64,000 bases of DNA, from positions 310,001 to 374,000 of the forward strand of contig NZ_FOKV01000003.1 of the NCBI RefSeq assembly GCF_900112105.1, in the 5' to 3' direction. Shown here piece after piece: positions 1 through 11,482 of this stretch (its first letter is position 1; each line of letters begins with the position of its first letter). Source of the stretch: Zunongwangia mangrovi. Its GTDB lineage: Bacteria > Bacteroidota > Bacteroidia > Flavobacteriales > Flavobacteriaceae. Made by a program: the position numbers and the translations under genes. The notes under the pieces were generated by a model. It did no database searches, was not told the DNA's origin, and saw only the letters and a list, made by a program, of their open reading frames with translations.

Positions 1-17
1 CATTTAGAATAATCTGG

Positions 18-138
18 ATGAGATTCTGAATCAAGCCCGCCTGCCGGACGGAAAGGTTCAGAATGACAGTAATACTTGCTGTCACTTCAATTGACTTTAT
101 TGAAGCGAAAGCGTAAATAAAATAGTATTGAGAAATCT
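18..138. repeat. Two dispersed intergenic repeats in the gene-free left edge
   Basis: The first 202 bases hold no gene. Bases 18-69 contain GATTCTGAATCAAG and end TTCAGAATGACAG; the same plan (GATTCTGAAAC, then CAGAATGACAGG) recurs at 29915-29949. Bases 80-138 (TGTCACTTC, ATTGAAGCGA, AGCGTAA, GAGAAATCT) match 30973-31032 almost base for base. A third motif, GCTGAAAGCTAA at about 172-183, recurs at 31105-31116. These are intergenic multi-copy elements; what spreads or maintains them is not visible here. Confidence 0.65.
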
Positions 139-202
139 TATTTAACCCAAAACTAAAGGCTGATAGCTATTCGCTGAAAGCTAAGCGCAAAAAATTTGAA
201 AA

Positions 203-2050
203 ATGAAAACTAAATTATATAATCTTGTGTTACTCCTGTTATGTTTTACAGGAGTAGCGCAAGCCCAGATCGATAAAATGGAACCACCTTTTTGGTGGAG
301 TGATATGAATCTGGAAGAACTTCAGATCATGTTCTACGGAGAGAATATCGGAACTTACAAAGTTTCTTCAGAAGATGAGGTAATTATCAATAATATTAGA
401 AAAACTGAGAATCCAAATTATGTGTTTGTGACCATCAATTCTGGAGATCTTGCTGCAGGAGATTACCAATTTACCTTCAGTAAAAAAGGTAAAAGAAATA
501 TTACCAAAACTTTCGAACTAAAGCAAAGAGAAGAAGGTTCAGCATTAAGAGAAGGATTTGATGCCAGTGATGCGATCTATTTAATTATGCCAGATCGTTT
601 TGCTAACGGAAATCCAGATAATGATTCTTCAGCAGAAATGCAAGAAAAAGCCGATCGTTCTAAACAAGGTGGCCGTCATGGTGGAGACTTGCAAGGTGTG
701 ATCGATAATCTGGATTATTTAGACGATCTTGGAATTACCGCACTTTGGAGTACGCCTTTACTGGCCGATGATGATGCCGGATATTCATATCATACTTATG
801 CGCAAAGCGATGTTTATAAGATCGATCCTCGCTACGGAACCAACGAAGATTACAAGCGTTTAGCTGATGAACTTCATAAAAAAGATATGAAGTTAATTAT
901 GGATTATGTGACGAATCACTGGGGAAGCGAGCATTGGATGATCAAAGATCTGCCAACTTACGATTGGGTTCACCAATTCCCGGGTTACGCTAATTCTAAT
1001 TATAGAATGACTACGCAGTATGATCCTCATACATCTCAGCGTGATTTTAAATATTGTGTGGATGGTTGGTTTACCGGGACGATGCCAGATTTAAACCAGA
1101 GTAATCCTTTGGTGCTAAATTATCTGATTCAGAATGCGATTTGGTGGATCGAATATTCTGGTTTGGACGGTTTTAGAGTAGATACGTATTCTTACAATGA
1201 TAAAGATGGAATCGCAAAATGGACAAAAGCGATCATGGACGAATATCCATATTTCAATATCGTTGGGGAAGTTTGGATGCACGACCAGGCGCAGATAAGT
1301 TACTGGCAGAAAGATAGTCCGATTGGTGCGATTCAGGATTACAATTCTAATTTACCATCGGTAATGGATTTCACTTTGCATGATGCGATGACGTCGATGT
1401 TCAATGAGCCAGATGTCAGCTGGGATCGCGGAATGATAAAAGCTTACGAGAATTTTGTGAACGACTTTTTGTATGCCGATACCGATAATCTAATGGTTTT
1501 TATGGGAAATCATGATACTGGTAGATTCAATGAGATTTATGATGGCGACTTCCAGAAATACAAAATGGCAATGACGATGATCGCTAGCGTTCGTGGTACT
1601 CCACAATTGTATTACGGTGACGAAATAGGTATGCGTGGTGATAAAGGGAAAGGTGATGGTGCGATTAGACAAGATTTTCCCGGTGGTTGGAAAGGCGATG
1701 AACAGTCTGCTTTTACTGCGGAAGGAAGAACGGAGACCCAGTCGCAATATTTCGAATTAACCTCAAAATTGTTGAATTTCAGAAAAGAAAATGAAGTGCT
1801 GCAATTTGGGAAAATGCTTCAGTTTTTACCTGAAAATAATGTGTATGTATATTTTAGATACAATGATAAAAACCATGTAATGGTGGTGATCAATAACAAT
1901 GCTGAAGACCAGACATTGGATCTGAAAAAGTATGCTGAAGGAGTCCAAAGTTCGACATCTGGGAAGGAAATTATTTCCGGAGAAACTATTCAGTTAGATG
2001 AGAGTTTAAGTATTAAGGCTCAGGATGCCATGTTAATTCAACTTCAATAA
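203..2050 (+). CDS. Secreted GH13 alpha-amylase, neopullulanase/cyclomaltodextrinase type
   Basis: Predicted exported glycoside hydrolase family 13 enzyme of the class that includes SusA of Bacteroides, expected to cleave alpha-1,4 bonds in pullulan, cyclodextrin or maltodextrins in the periplasm. Residues 1-22 are a Sec signal peptide ending in AQAQ. A beta-sandwich N domain (about 25-115) precedes the (beta/alpha)8 barrel. The four conserved regions are visible: DYVTNH, GFRVDTY (nucleophile D327), GEVW (acid/base E356) and MGNHD (D438). A C-terminal beta domain fills the last 80 residues. The next gene, another GH13 enzyme, begins two bases after the stop, so the pair is one transcription unit. 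Family assignment is firm; exact substrate is inference. Confidence 0.93.
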   Translation: MKTKLYNLVLLLLCFTGVAQAQIDKMEPPFWWSDMNLEELQIMFYGENIGTYKVSSEDEVIINNIRKTENPNYVFVTINSGDLAAGDYQFTFSKKGKRNITKTFELKQREEGSALREGFDASDAIYLIMPDRFANGNPDNDSSAEMQEKADRSKQGGRHGGDLQGVIDNLDYLDDLGITALWSTPLLADDDAGYSYHTYAQSDVYKIDPRYGTNEDYKRLADELHKKDMKLIMDYVTNHWGSEHWMIKDLPTYDWVHQFPGYANSNYRMTTQYDPHTSQRDFKYCVDGWFTGTMPDLNQSNPLVLNYLIQNAIWWIEYSGLDGFRVDTYSYNDKDGIAKWTKAIMDEYPYFNIVGEVWMHDQAQISYWQKDSPIGAIQDYNSNLPSVMDFTLHDAMTSMFNEPDVSWDRGMIKAYENFVNDFLYADTDNLMVFMGNHDTGRFNEIYDGDFQKYKMAMTMIASVRGTPQLYYGDEIGMRGDKGKGDGAIRQDFPGGWKGDEQSAFTAEGRTETQSQYFELTSKLLNFRKENEVLQFGKMLQFLPENNVYVYFRYNDKNHVMVVINNNAEDQTLDLKKYAEGVQSSTSGKEIISGETIQLDESLSIKAQDAMLIQLQ

Positions 2051-2052
2051 AA

Positions 2053-3498
2053 ATGAAAAGATTTATAATAGCGGCGCTTGCAGTTTCGATGCTTGCTGCC
2101 TGTAAAAATGAAGCTTCAGAAGATTCAATAAAAAAAGAGGACGAAAAAGCTCAAATATTAGCTCCAATTAATGATAGTATTTTAGGACAATCTGTAATTT
2201 ACGAAGCTAATATTCGCCAATATTCTCCAGAGGGTACTTTTAATGAGTTTACGGAAGATATTCCGCAGTTAAAAGAGCTGGGCGTGAAAGTTATCTGGCT
2301 AATGCCGGTATATCCAATATCTTCAGTAAAAAGAAAAGCTGCCGATGGCCGTTTTGCAGAAGAAATAGAAGATGCTAAGGAACGCGAAAAGATTTTAGGG
2401 AGTTATTATGCAATTTCAGATTATACAGGGATTAATCCTGAATTTGGAACGCTAGAAGATTTTCAGGAATTAGTGAAAACAGCACATGATAATGATATTT
2501 ACGTGATTTTAGATTGGGTAGCGAATCATACCGGTTGGGATCATGTTTGGATCGATGAACATCCAGAGTTCTACACGAAAAATGAAGCGGGTGAAATTAT
2601 AGATCCTATAAATCCAGATACCGGCGAAAGTTGGGGATGGACAGATGTAGCCGATCTTAATTATGATAACAAAGAGTTATGGACAGAAATGCGCAAGGAA
2701 ATGCGTTATTGGGTTGAAGAGCAAAATATCGACGGATTTAGATGTGATGTAGCTGGTGAGGTGCCAACCGAGTTCTGGGAATCTGCAGTAAAGGAAATCA
2801 AACAGGTGAAACCAATCTTTATGCTGGCAGAATCTGAAGATAAAGATCTTTTCGAGGAAGCTTTTGATATGGGTTATAACTGGGAAGGTCATCATATTTT
2901 AAATGCTATTGCGAAGGGCGAGAAAAACGCTAAAGATTTAAGTGATTATTTAAAGAAGATCGATACTACATATCAGAAAGATGATTACCTGATGAATTTT
3001 GTGACCAATCACGACGAGAATAGCTGGAGTGGATCTGTAAATGAACGAATGGGAGATGCGGCAGAAGTAATGACGGCACTTACCTTTACAATGCCGGGAA
3101 TGCCGTTAATTTATAGCGGGCAGGAATACGATATGCAAAAGCGTTTGCGATTTTTTGAGAAAGACACCATTCCGCATCAAAAAAATAAATTCTGGCCAAT
3201 TTTATCGAAACTTGGCTCATTAAAGAATAGTAGTATAGCGCTAGATGGATCGAAAACTTCAGCGAATTATATTGAAATTGAAAATTCTAAAGAAAATGCT
3301 ATATTTAGCTTTAAAAGAGCGCAAGGCGATGATAAAGTGATCTTTATAGGAAACTTAACAGATCAGGAAAAAAGCTTTACCGTTGATCTTAAAGGGGAGT
3401 TTATTGATTATATGAATAACGAAAAAGTTTTCGTAATTGAAGAAAATCAAAAATTTCAATTTTCTCCATGGGAATATAAAATTTTAATAATTCAGTAA
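2053..3498 (+). CDS. GH13 alpha-amylase family lipoprotein
   Basis: A second GH13 hydrolase, anchored as a lipoprotein: the signal ends with the lipobox LAAC at about residue 17 and is followed by a charged linker. Conserved barrel motifs are DWVANHT, GFRCDVA (nucleophile D232), MLAESED (acid/base E260) and NHDEN (D321). The protein has 481 residues, with a short C-terminal beta domain and no carbohydrate-binding module that I can recognise. It sits two bases after the neopullulanase-like gene and is closed by a strong terminator, so it is the last gene of a starch/maltodextrin unit that starts left of the window. Expected to degrade linear maltooligosaccharides at the outer membrane or in the periplasm. 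Confidence 0.92.
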   Translation: MKRFIIAALAVSMLAACKNEASEDSIKKEDEKAQILAPINDSILGQSVIYEANIRQYSPEGTFNEFTEDIPQLKELGVKVIWLMPVYPISSVKRKAADGRFAEEIEDAKEREKILGSYYAISDYTGINPEFGTLEDFQELVKTAHDNDIYVILDWVANHTGWDHVWIDEHPEFYTKNEAGEIIDPINPDTGESWGWTDVADLNYDNKELWTEMRKEMRYWVEEQNIDGFRCDVAGEVPTEFWESAVKEIKQVKPIFMLAESEDKDLFEEAFDMGYNWEGHHILNAIAKGEKNAKDLSDYLKKIDTTYQKDDYLMNFVTNHDENSWSGSVNERMGDAAEVMTALTFTMPGMPLIYSGQEYDMQKRLRFFEKDTIPHQKNKFWPILSKLGSLKNSSIALDGSKTSANYIEIENSKENAIFSFKRAQGDDKVIFIGNLTDQEKSFTVDLKGEFIDYMNNEKVFVIEENQKFQFSPWEYKILIIQ

Positions 3499-3516
3499 TA
3501 AAATTCACAAAATGAT

Positions 3517-3546
3517 AAAAACAGCCCCTATTTGGGGCTGTTTTTA
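3517..3546 (+). terminator. Intrinsic terminator after the GH13 pair
   Basis: Left arm AAAAACAGCCCC (3517-3528), loop TATTT, right arm GGGGCTGTTTTT (3534-3545): a 12-bp perfect stem with a GC-rich base and a T run, 19 bases after the amylase stop. Confidence 0.92.
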
Positions 3547-3621
3547 TTAGTTATCAACCGAAATCGATTTAGTTTAAACACAAATTAGGTTATATTTAAG
3601 ATTTAAAATAGATTTGAGGTG

Positions 3622-5624
<2,003 letters not shown>

Positions 5625-5635
5625 TAAATTCATAT

Positions 5636-5698
5636 AAGCCTGAAAGATTGTGCGGTAATTCAGATTTTTTGAATTTGCATGGTTTTTCAGGCTTTTTT
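5636..5698 (+). terminator. Probable terminator after gapA
   Basis: Outer arms AAGCCTGAAA (5636-5645) and TTTCAGGCTT (5685-5694) run into a T tract; a smaller stem, AATTCA/TGAATT (about 5658-5675), sits inside the loop. The long loop makes this less typical than the other terminators here. Confidence 0.6.
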
Positions 5699-5723
5699 AT
5701 CTCTAATCAATACTAAATAGCAA

Positions 5724-6581
5724 ATGATACTAATAGCAGATGGTGGCTCTACAAAGTGCGACTGGATATTAATGGATTCCACCGGTGAAAAGATTTTTAA
5801 GACAAGAACTAAAGGATTAAACCCGGCTGTATTTCCAGAAATAGTATTGGAACAACGTATAGAAGAAAATCCAGATCTTAGAGAAGTAAAGGATAAGGTA
5901 GAAAGAGTTCATTTTTTTGGAGCAGGTTGTGGTACAGATAAACCTAGCAATTTGCTGGCCGGGATTATCGCTAACTTTTTCACCAATGCAGATGATGTAA
6001 TGGTTAAAGAAGATATGGTTGCTGCTGTTTATGCTGCCACTACAGAGCCCGGAATCGTATGTATTCTTGGTACTGGATCTAATTCATGCTATTTTGATGG
6101 AGAAAATATTCACCAGGCGGTAGCTTCTTTAGGATACATTTTGATGGATGAAGCTAGTGGAAATTACTTCGGAAAGAGATTGATTCGTGATTACTACTAT
6201 AAAAGAATGCCTCCGGAACTTGCTGTTAAATTTGAAGAGAAATTTGATGTTAGCAGTGACGAAATAAAAAAGAATATCTACCAAAAAGACAATCCAAATA
6301 CATATTTAGCTTCTTTTGCAGAATTCATTTTTGCTAACGAGCGTAATGGATATTTCTATAAGTTGGTTCACGAAGGATTAACAGATTTTGTACATTCTCG
6401 TGTACTTTGTTATCCAGAATGTCGTACCACTCCGGTTCACTTTATCGGAACGATTGCTTACTTTAGTGAAGATATTATTAAAGCAGTCCTACAGCCTTAC
6501 GGTATAGAAGTAGGAAATATTGTTAGACGTCCTATTGATGCTTTAGTAGATCACTATCGTAAAAATGTGTTAACTGTTTAA
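5724..6581 (+). CDS. BadF/BadG/BcrA/BcrD-type sugar kinase (N-acetylglucosamine kinase-like)
   Basis: Member of the ASKHA ATPase superfamily, close to the BadF/BadG type that contains N-acetylglucosamine kinase. The N terminus ILIADGGSTKCDW is the phosphate-1 loop; GILGTG-like phosphate-2 residues appear as CILGTGSNSC near residue 113, followed by the conserved LGYILMDEASGN segment. 285 residues, one compact kinase with no extra domain. It follows the gapA terminator, so it is probably transcribed separately. The likely job is phosphorylation of N-acetylglucosamine or a related amino sugar, but the substrate cannot be read from sequence. Confidence 0.82.
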   Translation: MILIADGGSTKCDWILMDSTGEKIFKTRTKGLNPAVFPEIVLEQRIEENPDLREVKDKVERVHFFGAGCGTDKPSNLLAGIIANFFTNADDVMVKEDMVAAVYAATTEPGIVCILGTGSNSCYFDGENIHQAVASLGYILMDEASGNYFGKRLIRDYYYKRMPPELAVKFEEKFDVSSDEIKKNIYQKDNPNTYLASFAEFIFANERNGYFYKLVHEGLTDFVHSRVLCYPECRTTPVHFIGTIAYFSEDIIKAVLQPYGIEVGNIVRRPIDALVDHYRKNVLTV

Positions 6582-6634
6582 AATACAGTTAATTAAAATA
6601 TTTTATTTACTACATTTAGAGAAAACGTCTTTAA

Positions 6635-8170
6635 ATGCTGGTAAAAGTTTATGGTAGCGCTGTCTTTGGAGTAGAAGCTACGACCATCGCGGTCGAGGTA
6701 AATATCGACAAAGGAATTGGTTATCATTTAGTAGGTCTGCCAGACAACGCGGTTAAGGAAAGTAGTTTTAGAATTGCCGCAGCACTTCAAAATAACGGAT
6801 ACAAATTTCCGGGAAAAAAGATTATTGTAAATATGGCTCCAGCCGATCTACGTAAAGAAGGGTCGGCTTACGACCTTACTTTCGCGATCGGTATTTTGGC
6901 CGCTTCTGGCCAGATCAAAGCAGAAAATATTTCAGATTATATCATAATGGGAGAATTATCCCTTGATGGAAGTTTACAACCCATCAAGGGAGCACTTCCT
7001 ATTTCCATTAAAGCAAGGCAGGAAGGATTTAAGTATTTTATCTTACCCGAGCAAAATGCTAAGGAAGCGGCTATAGTTTCAGATGTAAAAGTCTTTGGCG
7101 TAAAGAATATCAAAGATGTTTGCGAGCATTTTGATAAGGATATTGAACTTCCTGAAACCATTGTAAATACCAGGGAAGAATTTTATAATCACTTAGATCA
7201 TCCAGAGCACGATTTTGCAGATGTTAAAGGGCAGGAGTCTATAAAACGCTGCATGGAAATTGCTGCTGCCGGTGGGCATAACATTATTCTTATTGGTCCT
7301 CCCGGTGCCGGTAAAACGATGCTCGCTAAAAGATTACCCAGTATTTTGCCTCCCATGACCTTGCATGAAGCTCTGGAAACTACAAAAATTCATAGCGTAG
7401 TTGGAAAAGTAAAAGATCACGGACTCATGGCGCAGCGCCCGTTTCGTAGTCCGCATCATACGATTTCCGACGTCGCACTTGTCGGTGGTGGGGCATATCC
7501 ACAACCGGGAGAGATTTCTCTTTCGCATAATGGTGTATTGTTTTTAGATGAATTGCCCGAATTTAAGCGTAGTGTTCTAGAAGTAATGCGACAGCCTTTA
7601 GAAGATCGAGAAGTGACCATTTCCCGAGCGCGATTCACGGTAACTTATCCTTCCAGCTTTATGTTGGTGGCGAGTATGAATCCAAGTCCCGGCGGTTATT
7701 TTAATGATCCCGATGCTCCCGTTACTTCCTCACCTGCAGAAATGCAACGTTATTTAAGCAAAATTAGCGGCCCACTCTTAGACCGCATTGATATTCATAT
7801 AGAAGTAACTCCGGTTCCATTCGATAAACTTAGTGAAGATAGAAAGGGAGAAAATAGTATCGATATCAGAAAACGGGTCACTAAGGCCCGAGAAATACAA
7901 ACGGAGAGATTTCAGGAATTTGAACATATTCATTATAATGCACAGATGGGAACCAAGCAGATTACGAAATTCTGTAAATTAGATACTACTTCTAAAAACC
8001 TTTTAAAAACAGCAATGGAACGTCTAAATCTTTCAGCTAGAGCTTATGACCGAATTTTAAAAGTTTCCAGAACCATAGCAGATCTGGAAGCTTCTGACGA
8101 AATTAAACCAACTCACATCAGTGAAGCTATTCAGTATCGAAGTTTAGATCGAGATGGCTGGTTGGGATGA
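6635..8170 (+). CDS. YifB/ComM family Mg-chelatase-like AAA+ ATPase
   Basis: AAA+ ATPase of the YifB/ComM family; ComM is a branch-migration helicase that helps integrate transforming DNA. Order of parts: an N-terminal ChlI-like domain (VKVYGSAVFGVEATTIAVEV), a helicase-type core with Walker A GPPGAGKT (residues 221-228), Walker B LFLDELPEF, sensor region ASMNPSPGGYF, and the C-terminal Mg-chelatase domain ending RSLDRDGW. 511 residues, the usual length. Family membership is firm. A role in natural transformation is inherited from Gammaproteobacteria and is not proven for Flavobacteriia. Confidence 0.93.
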   Translation: MLVKVYGSAVFGVEATTIAVEVNIDKGIGYHLVGLPDNAVKESSFRIAAALQNNGYKFPGKKIIVNMAPADLRKEGSAYDLTFAIGILAASGQIKAENISDYIIMGELSLDGSLQPIKGALPISIKARQEGFKYFILPEQNAKEAAIVSDVKVFGVKNIKDVCEHFDKDIELPETIVNTREEFYNHLDHPEHDFADVKGQESIKRCMEIAAAGGHNIILIGPPGAGKTMLAKRLPSILPPMTLHEALETTKIHSVVGKVKDHGLMAQRPFRSPHHTISDVALVGGGAYPQPGEISLSHNGVLFLDELPEFKRSVLEVMRQPLEDREVTISRARFTVTYPSSFMLVASMNPSPGGYFNDPDAPVTSSPAEMQRYLSKISGPLLDRIDIHIEVTPVPFDKLSEDRKGENSIDIRKRVTKAREIQTERFQEFEHIHYNAQMGTKQITKFCKLDTTSKNLLKTAMERLNLSARAYDRILKVSRTIADLEASDEIKPTHISEAIQYRSLDRDGWLG

Positions 8171-8255
8171 TTGTTTTTTCTTTTTGGGAAGACCTTTAAA
8201 TTTTTGTAATTATTTTTTGATAAATTGTTCCTGAATTTTCAAGCATTTCTAATCC

Positions 8256-9410
8256 ATGAAAAAATTAATAGTTGTTTTTGCTGCGCTAGCCTTAGCGGCC
8301 TGTAAAAATGATACCGATACAGATCCAAATCGTAGTAAAGAAGAATCGACAGATAGCATAATCGACATCGATTCTATAACTGAAGGTTTAAAACCTGAAA
8401 CCTCTATTAATTTTACGTTGGAAGAAGCCAATAATTTAGCAGAGCTTCCATTAGAGTGTATTAGCACAGAATATCCTAATAAACTGAGTCAAACTTTATC
8501 TAATGCTGAAGCAATGGGAGAGCCTTCGCAGTTACATCCAGCTTTTTATGGGTGTTTTGATTGGCATAGCTCGGTTCATGGACATTGGTCTTTAGTGGCA
8601 CTTTTAAAGCGTTTTCCGAATCTTGAAAAAGCAGACGAAATTCGTCAAAAATTAGAACAATCTTTATCTGCTGAAAATATTAAAGGTGAAGTAGCTTATT
8701 TTAACCGTCCTGAAGAAAATTCTTATGAGCGGACTTATGGCTGGGCCTGGCTTTTAAAACTCGCTGAAGAATTAAAAACCTGGGAAGATCCACTAGCGAC
8801 AAAATTAGATGAAAACCTTCAACCCTTAACCGATTTAATAATATCCAGATATCTTGATTTCTTACCAAAACTTAACTATCCAATTCGTGTAGGAGAGCAT
8901 ACAAATACTGCTTTTGGATTAGGCTTCGCTTACGATTTTGCGGTAACTATCGAAAATGTAGAATTACAAGAATTGATCTCTAAACGTGCGAAAGATTTCT
9001 ATTTAAAAGATGATAATTGCCCTATTGGATGGGAGCCGGGTGGTTATGATTTTCTGTCACCATGTTTAGAAGAGGTTGATATCATGCGAAGAATTATGCC
9101 TAAAAATGCATTTTTTCTTTGGATAGAAGACTTTATGCCACAACTTACGAACGAAGATTTCTCGATAGAAGTGGGAGAAGTTTCAGATAGAAGTGATGGT
9201 AAATTGGTTCATTTAGACGGACTTAATTTCAGCCGGGCCTGGGTTTTCTACGGTTTAGCAAATCAATATCCAGAGAAGTTTGCGCATTTAAGTGTTTTGG
9301 CTGATAGTCATTTGAGCTATTCTTTTCCAAATGTGGTTGGCGATTCTTACGAAGGTGGTCACTGGCTGGGTACTTTTGCGATCTATGCGTTAAGTCAGGA
9401 TAAAAAATAG
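8256..9410 (+). CDS. DUF2891 family lipoprotein
   Basis: A 384-residue protein with a lipoprotein signal (lipobox LAAC at about residue 16) and then a DUF2891-type body. The family hallmark is clear near residues 90-105: HPAFYGCFDWHSSVHGHW. Further aromatic/acidic blocks follow (YGWAWLLKLAEEL, GWEPGGYDFLSPC, SYEGGHWLGTFA), as in helical-barrel enzymes, but the family has no established reaction that I know. It lies 17 bases before the NRAMP-fold transporter gene, which precedes pxpABC, so a link to 5-oxoproline or peptide-derived substrates is possible but unproven. Confidence 0.85.
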   Translation: MKKLIVVFAALALAACKNDTDTDPNRSKEESTDSIIDIDSITEGLKPETSINFTLEEANNLAELPLECISTEYPNKLSQTLSNAEAMGEPSQLHPAFYGCFDWHSSVHGHWSLVALLKRFPNLEKADEIRQKLEQSLSAENIKGEVAYFNRPEENSYERTYGWAWLLKLAEELKTWEDPLATKLDENLQPLTDLIISRYLDFLPKLNYPIRVGEHTNTAFGLGFAYDFAVTIENVELQELISKRAKDFYLKDDNCPIGWEPGGYDFLSPCLEEVDIMRRIMPKNAFFLWIEDFMPQLTNEDFSIEVGEVSDRSDGKLVHLDGLNFSRAWVFYGLANQYPEKFAHLSVLADSHLSYSFPNVVGDSYEGGHWLGTFAIYALSQDKK

Positions 9411-9427
9411 TCATTTTTAAACATAAT

Positions 9428-10639
9428 TTGAAGAATTACCTCAAAGAACTAGGACCCGGAGTTTTGGTTTCTGCAGCTTTTATTGGCCCGGGAACCGTAA
9501 CCGCCTGTACATTGGCTGGTGTTAATTTTGGCTATTCTTTACTTTGGGCATTATTACTATCTATTTTTTCATGTATCGTTTTACAGGAGATGGCGGCCAG
9601 ATTAGGCGTTGTTTCCCAAAAAGGATTAAGTGATAACATAAGAGCAGAACTAAAAAAACCGGTTTGGCGATTTTTGGCACTCGCCTTAATTTTTTCGGCT
9701 ATCGTGATTGGTAATGCGGCTTACGAAGCGGGTAATATTACCGGTGCAGTTTTGGGATTACAGGCCGTTTTTGGTGAACAACAGATCAGTTTATTCAATT
9801 TTGATATAAATCTTTGGAGTCTTGCTGTAGGAGCAACTGCATTCGCTATCCTTTGGATAGGGAATTATAAAGTTTTAGAGAAGATTTTTATCGCCCTTGT
9901 AATCCTAATGAGTCTGGCGTTTATTATCACCGCCTTTGTTGTAAAACCTGATATTACTGAAATTTTAAACGGATTTATACCGAATAACATTTCTACCGGA
10001 ATTCTTGGAGTAATCGCTTTAATAGGAACTACTGTAGTGCCTTATAATTTGTTCTTACACGCTTCGCTGGTTAGTGAGAAGTGGAAAGAAAAAAAGTATC
10101 TAAAAACGGCTAAAATCGAATTAATTATAGCGATTGTTTTAGGCGGAATCGTTTCTATGGCGATTTTGGTCTGTGGCGCAGCCTCTGGATTAGACGGTGT
10201 AAATAATGCAGTAGACCTGGCTGAAGGTTTAAAACCTGTTTTTGGAGATTTTGCATCATGGTTTATGGCTATTGGACTTTTAGCCGCAGGGATTACCTCG
10301 TCGATCACAGCGCCACTTGCAGCTGCTTACGTTGTAAAAGGTTGTTTAGGCTGGCAAACCAACTTAAAGTCGGGTAAGTTTAAAGCAGTTTGGGCTTTTG
10401 TGGTGATTTTGGGCGTTTTTTGCTCGTCTTTAAAAATTCAGCCAATCCAATTAATCCAGTTTGCACAAATCGCAAACGGAATTTTACTTCCGGTCATTGC
10501 AATTTTTCTTTTTTGGGTAGTAAATAAAACTTCAGTATTAGGTAATTACAAAAATACACTTACGCAAAATATCTTTGGTTTTATAGTGATTGCAATAGCT
10601 GTTTTTCTGGGAGCAAAATCAATCTACACGGTTTTATAA
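9428..10639 (+). CDS. NRAMP-fold membrane transporter lacking the metal-site motif; pxp-linked
   Basis: Integral membrane protein of 403 residues with about 11 transmembrane segments and clear NRAMP similarity (GPGVLVSAAF at the N terminus, GYSLLWALLLS after TM1, YNLFLHASLVSEKW in TM6). Canonical NRAMP metal importers have DPGN in TM1 and MPHN in TM6; here TM1 reads GPGT and TM6 VPYN, so the Asp, Asn and Met metal ligands are all replaced. The start is a TTG at 9428; the N terminus KNYLKELGPGVL then matches the family start. 17 bases downstream of the DUF2891 gene and 105 before pxpA. The Bacillus subtilis homologue YcsG is encoded beside ycsF (pxpA), which suggests uptake of 5-oxoproline or a related acid rather than a metal. 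That function is inference. Confidence 0.82.
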   Translation: MKNYLKELGPGVLVSAAFIGPGTVTACTLAGVNFGYSLLWALLLSIFSCIVLQEMAARLGVVSQKGLSDNIRAELKKPVWRFLALALIFSAIVIGNAAYEAGNITGAVLGLQAVFGEQQISLFNFDINLWSLAVGATAFAILWIGNYKVLEKIFIALVILMSLAFIITAFVVKPDITEILNGFIPNNISTGILGVIALIGTTVVPYNLFLHASLVSEKWKEKKYLKTAKIELIIAIVLGGIVSMAILVCGAASGLDGVNNAVDLAEGLKPVFGDFASWFMAIGLLAAGITSSITAPLAAAYVVKGCLGWQTNLKSGKFKAVWAFVVILGVFCSSLKIQPIQLIQFAQIANGILLPVIAIFLFWVVNKTSVLGNYKNTLTQNIFGFIVIAIAVFLGAKSIYTVL

Positions 10640-10744
10640 ATTCTTACCTAAAACATCGAATTTCAGCATTTTTAAAGGCTTATCATTTCTTTTGCACTTT
10701 TCTACGGAAAAAACTTTATATTAAAATCCTAGCAAAATTAGACA

Positions 10745-11482
10745 ATGAAAGAGATAGATATTAATTGCGATCTTGGTGAAGGTGGTAATTACGATCACTT
10801 ATTAATGCCGTTAATTTCCAGTTGTAATATTGCCTGCGGTGGCCATGCCGGCGATCTTAAAACGATGGGAAAAACGATAGATCTTGCCATAGCAAATAAT
10901 ACAAATATTGGTGCGCATCCTTCGTATCCTGATAAAGAAAACTTTGGTAGAAGCTCGGTAGATATTTCTACGGAAGCACTAAAAAAAAGTATCCAGGATC
11001 AGATAATATCATTACAAAATATTGCTGAAGAAAAAGGAACAAAACTGCATCATGTAAAACCTCACGGAGCCCTTTATAATGATGCCGCAAAAGATGAAAG
11101 AATTGCCCAAATTATCGTTGAAAGTCTCCTCGAAATTGGAGGTGATTTTAGCCTTTTTGCACCCTTAAATTCGGTAATTTCTAAAGTTGCAAAAGGCAAA
11201 ATAAATATCATTTTTGAAGGCTTTGCAGATCGAAATTATGAAGCTGATTATTCCTTAGTAAGTAGATCGAAATCTAATGCTGTAATCGAAGAAAAAGAAG
11301 CTGTTTTTAAGCATGTTTTTAGTATGTTTCAGCAGCAAAAAATCATAGCCGAAAATGGCCAGAATTTGCCTTGTGAAGCAAGTACTTTTTGCCTGCATAG
11401 TGACACTAAAAATTCAGTTGAAATTCTACGATTTTTACATCAAAAATTTTCCGAAGAAAATATAAAGATCAAAAACACATGA
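10745..11482 (+). CDS. pxpA: 5-oxoprolinase subunit PxpA (LamB/YcsF family)
   Basis: Subunit of the prokaryotic ATP-dependent 5-oxoprolinase PxpABC, which opens 5-oxoproline (pyroglutamate) to glutamate. The LamB/YcsF signature is plain: IDINCDLGEG at residues 4-13, NIACGGHAGD at 29-38, GAHPSYPD near 57 and VKPHGALYND near 104. 245 residues, normal for the family. Its stop overlaps the pxpB start by four bases (ATGA), which implies translational coupling. Cytoplasmic, removing a spontaneous degradation product of glutamine. Confidence 0.95.
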   Translation: MKEIDINCDLGEGGNYDHLLMPLISSCNIACGGHAGDLKTMGKTIDLAIANNTNIGAHPSYPDKENFGRSSVDISTEALKKSIQDQIISLQNIAEEKGTKLHHVKPHGALYNDAAKDERIAQIIVESLLEIGGDFSLFAPLNSVISKVAKGKINIIFEGFADRNYEADYSLVSRSKSNAVIEEKEAVFKHVFSMFQQQKIIAENGQNLPCEASTFCLHSDTKNSVEILRFLHQKFSEENIKIKNT

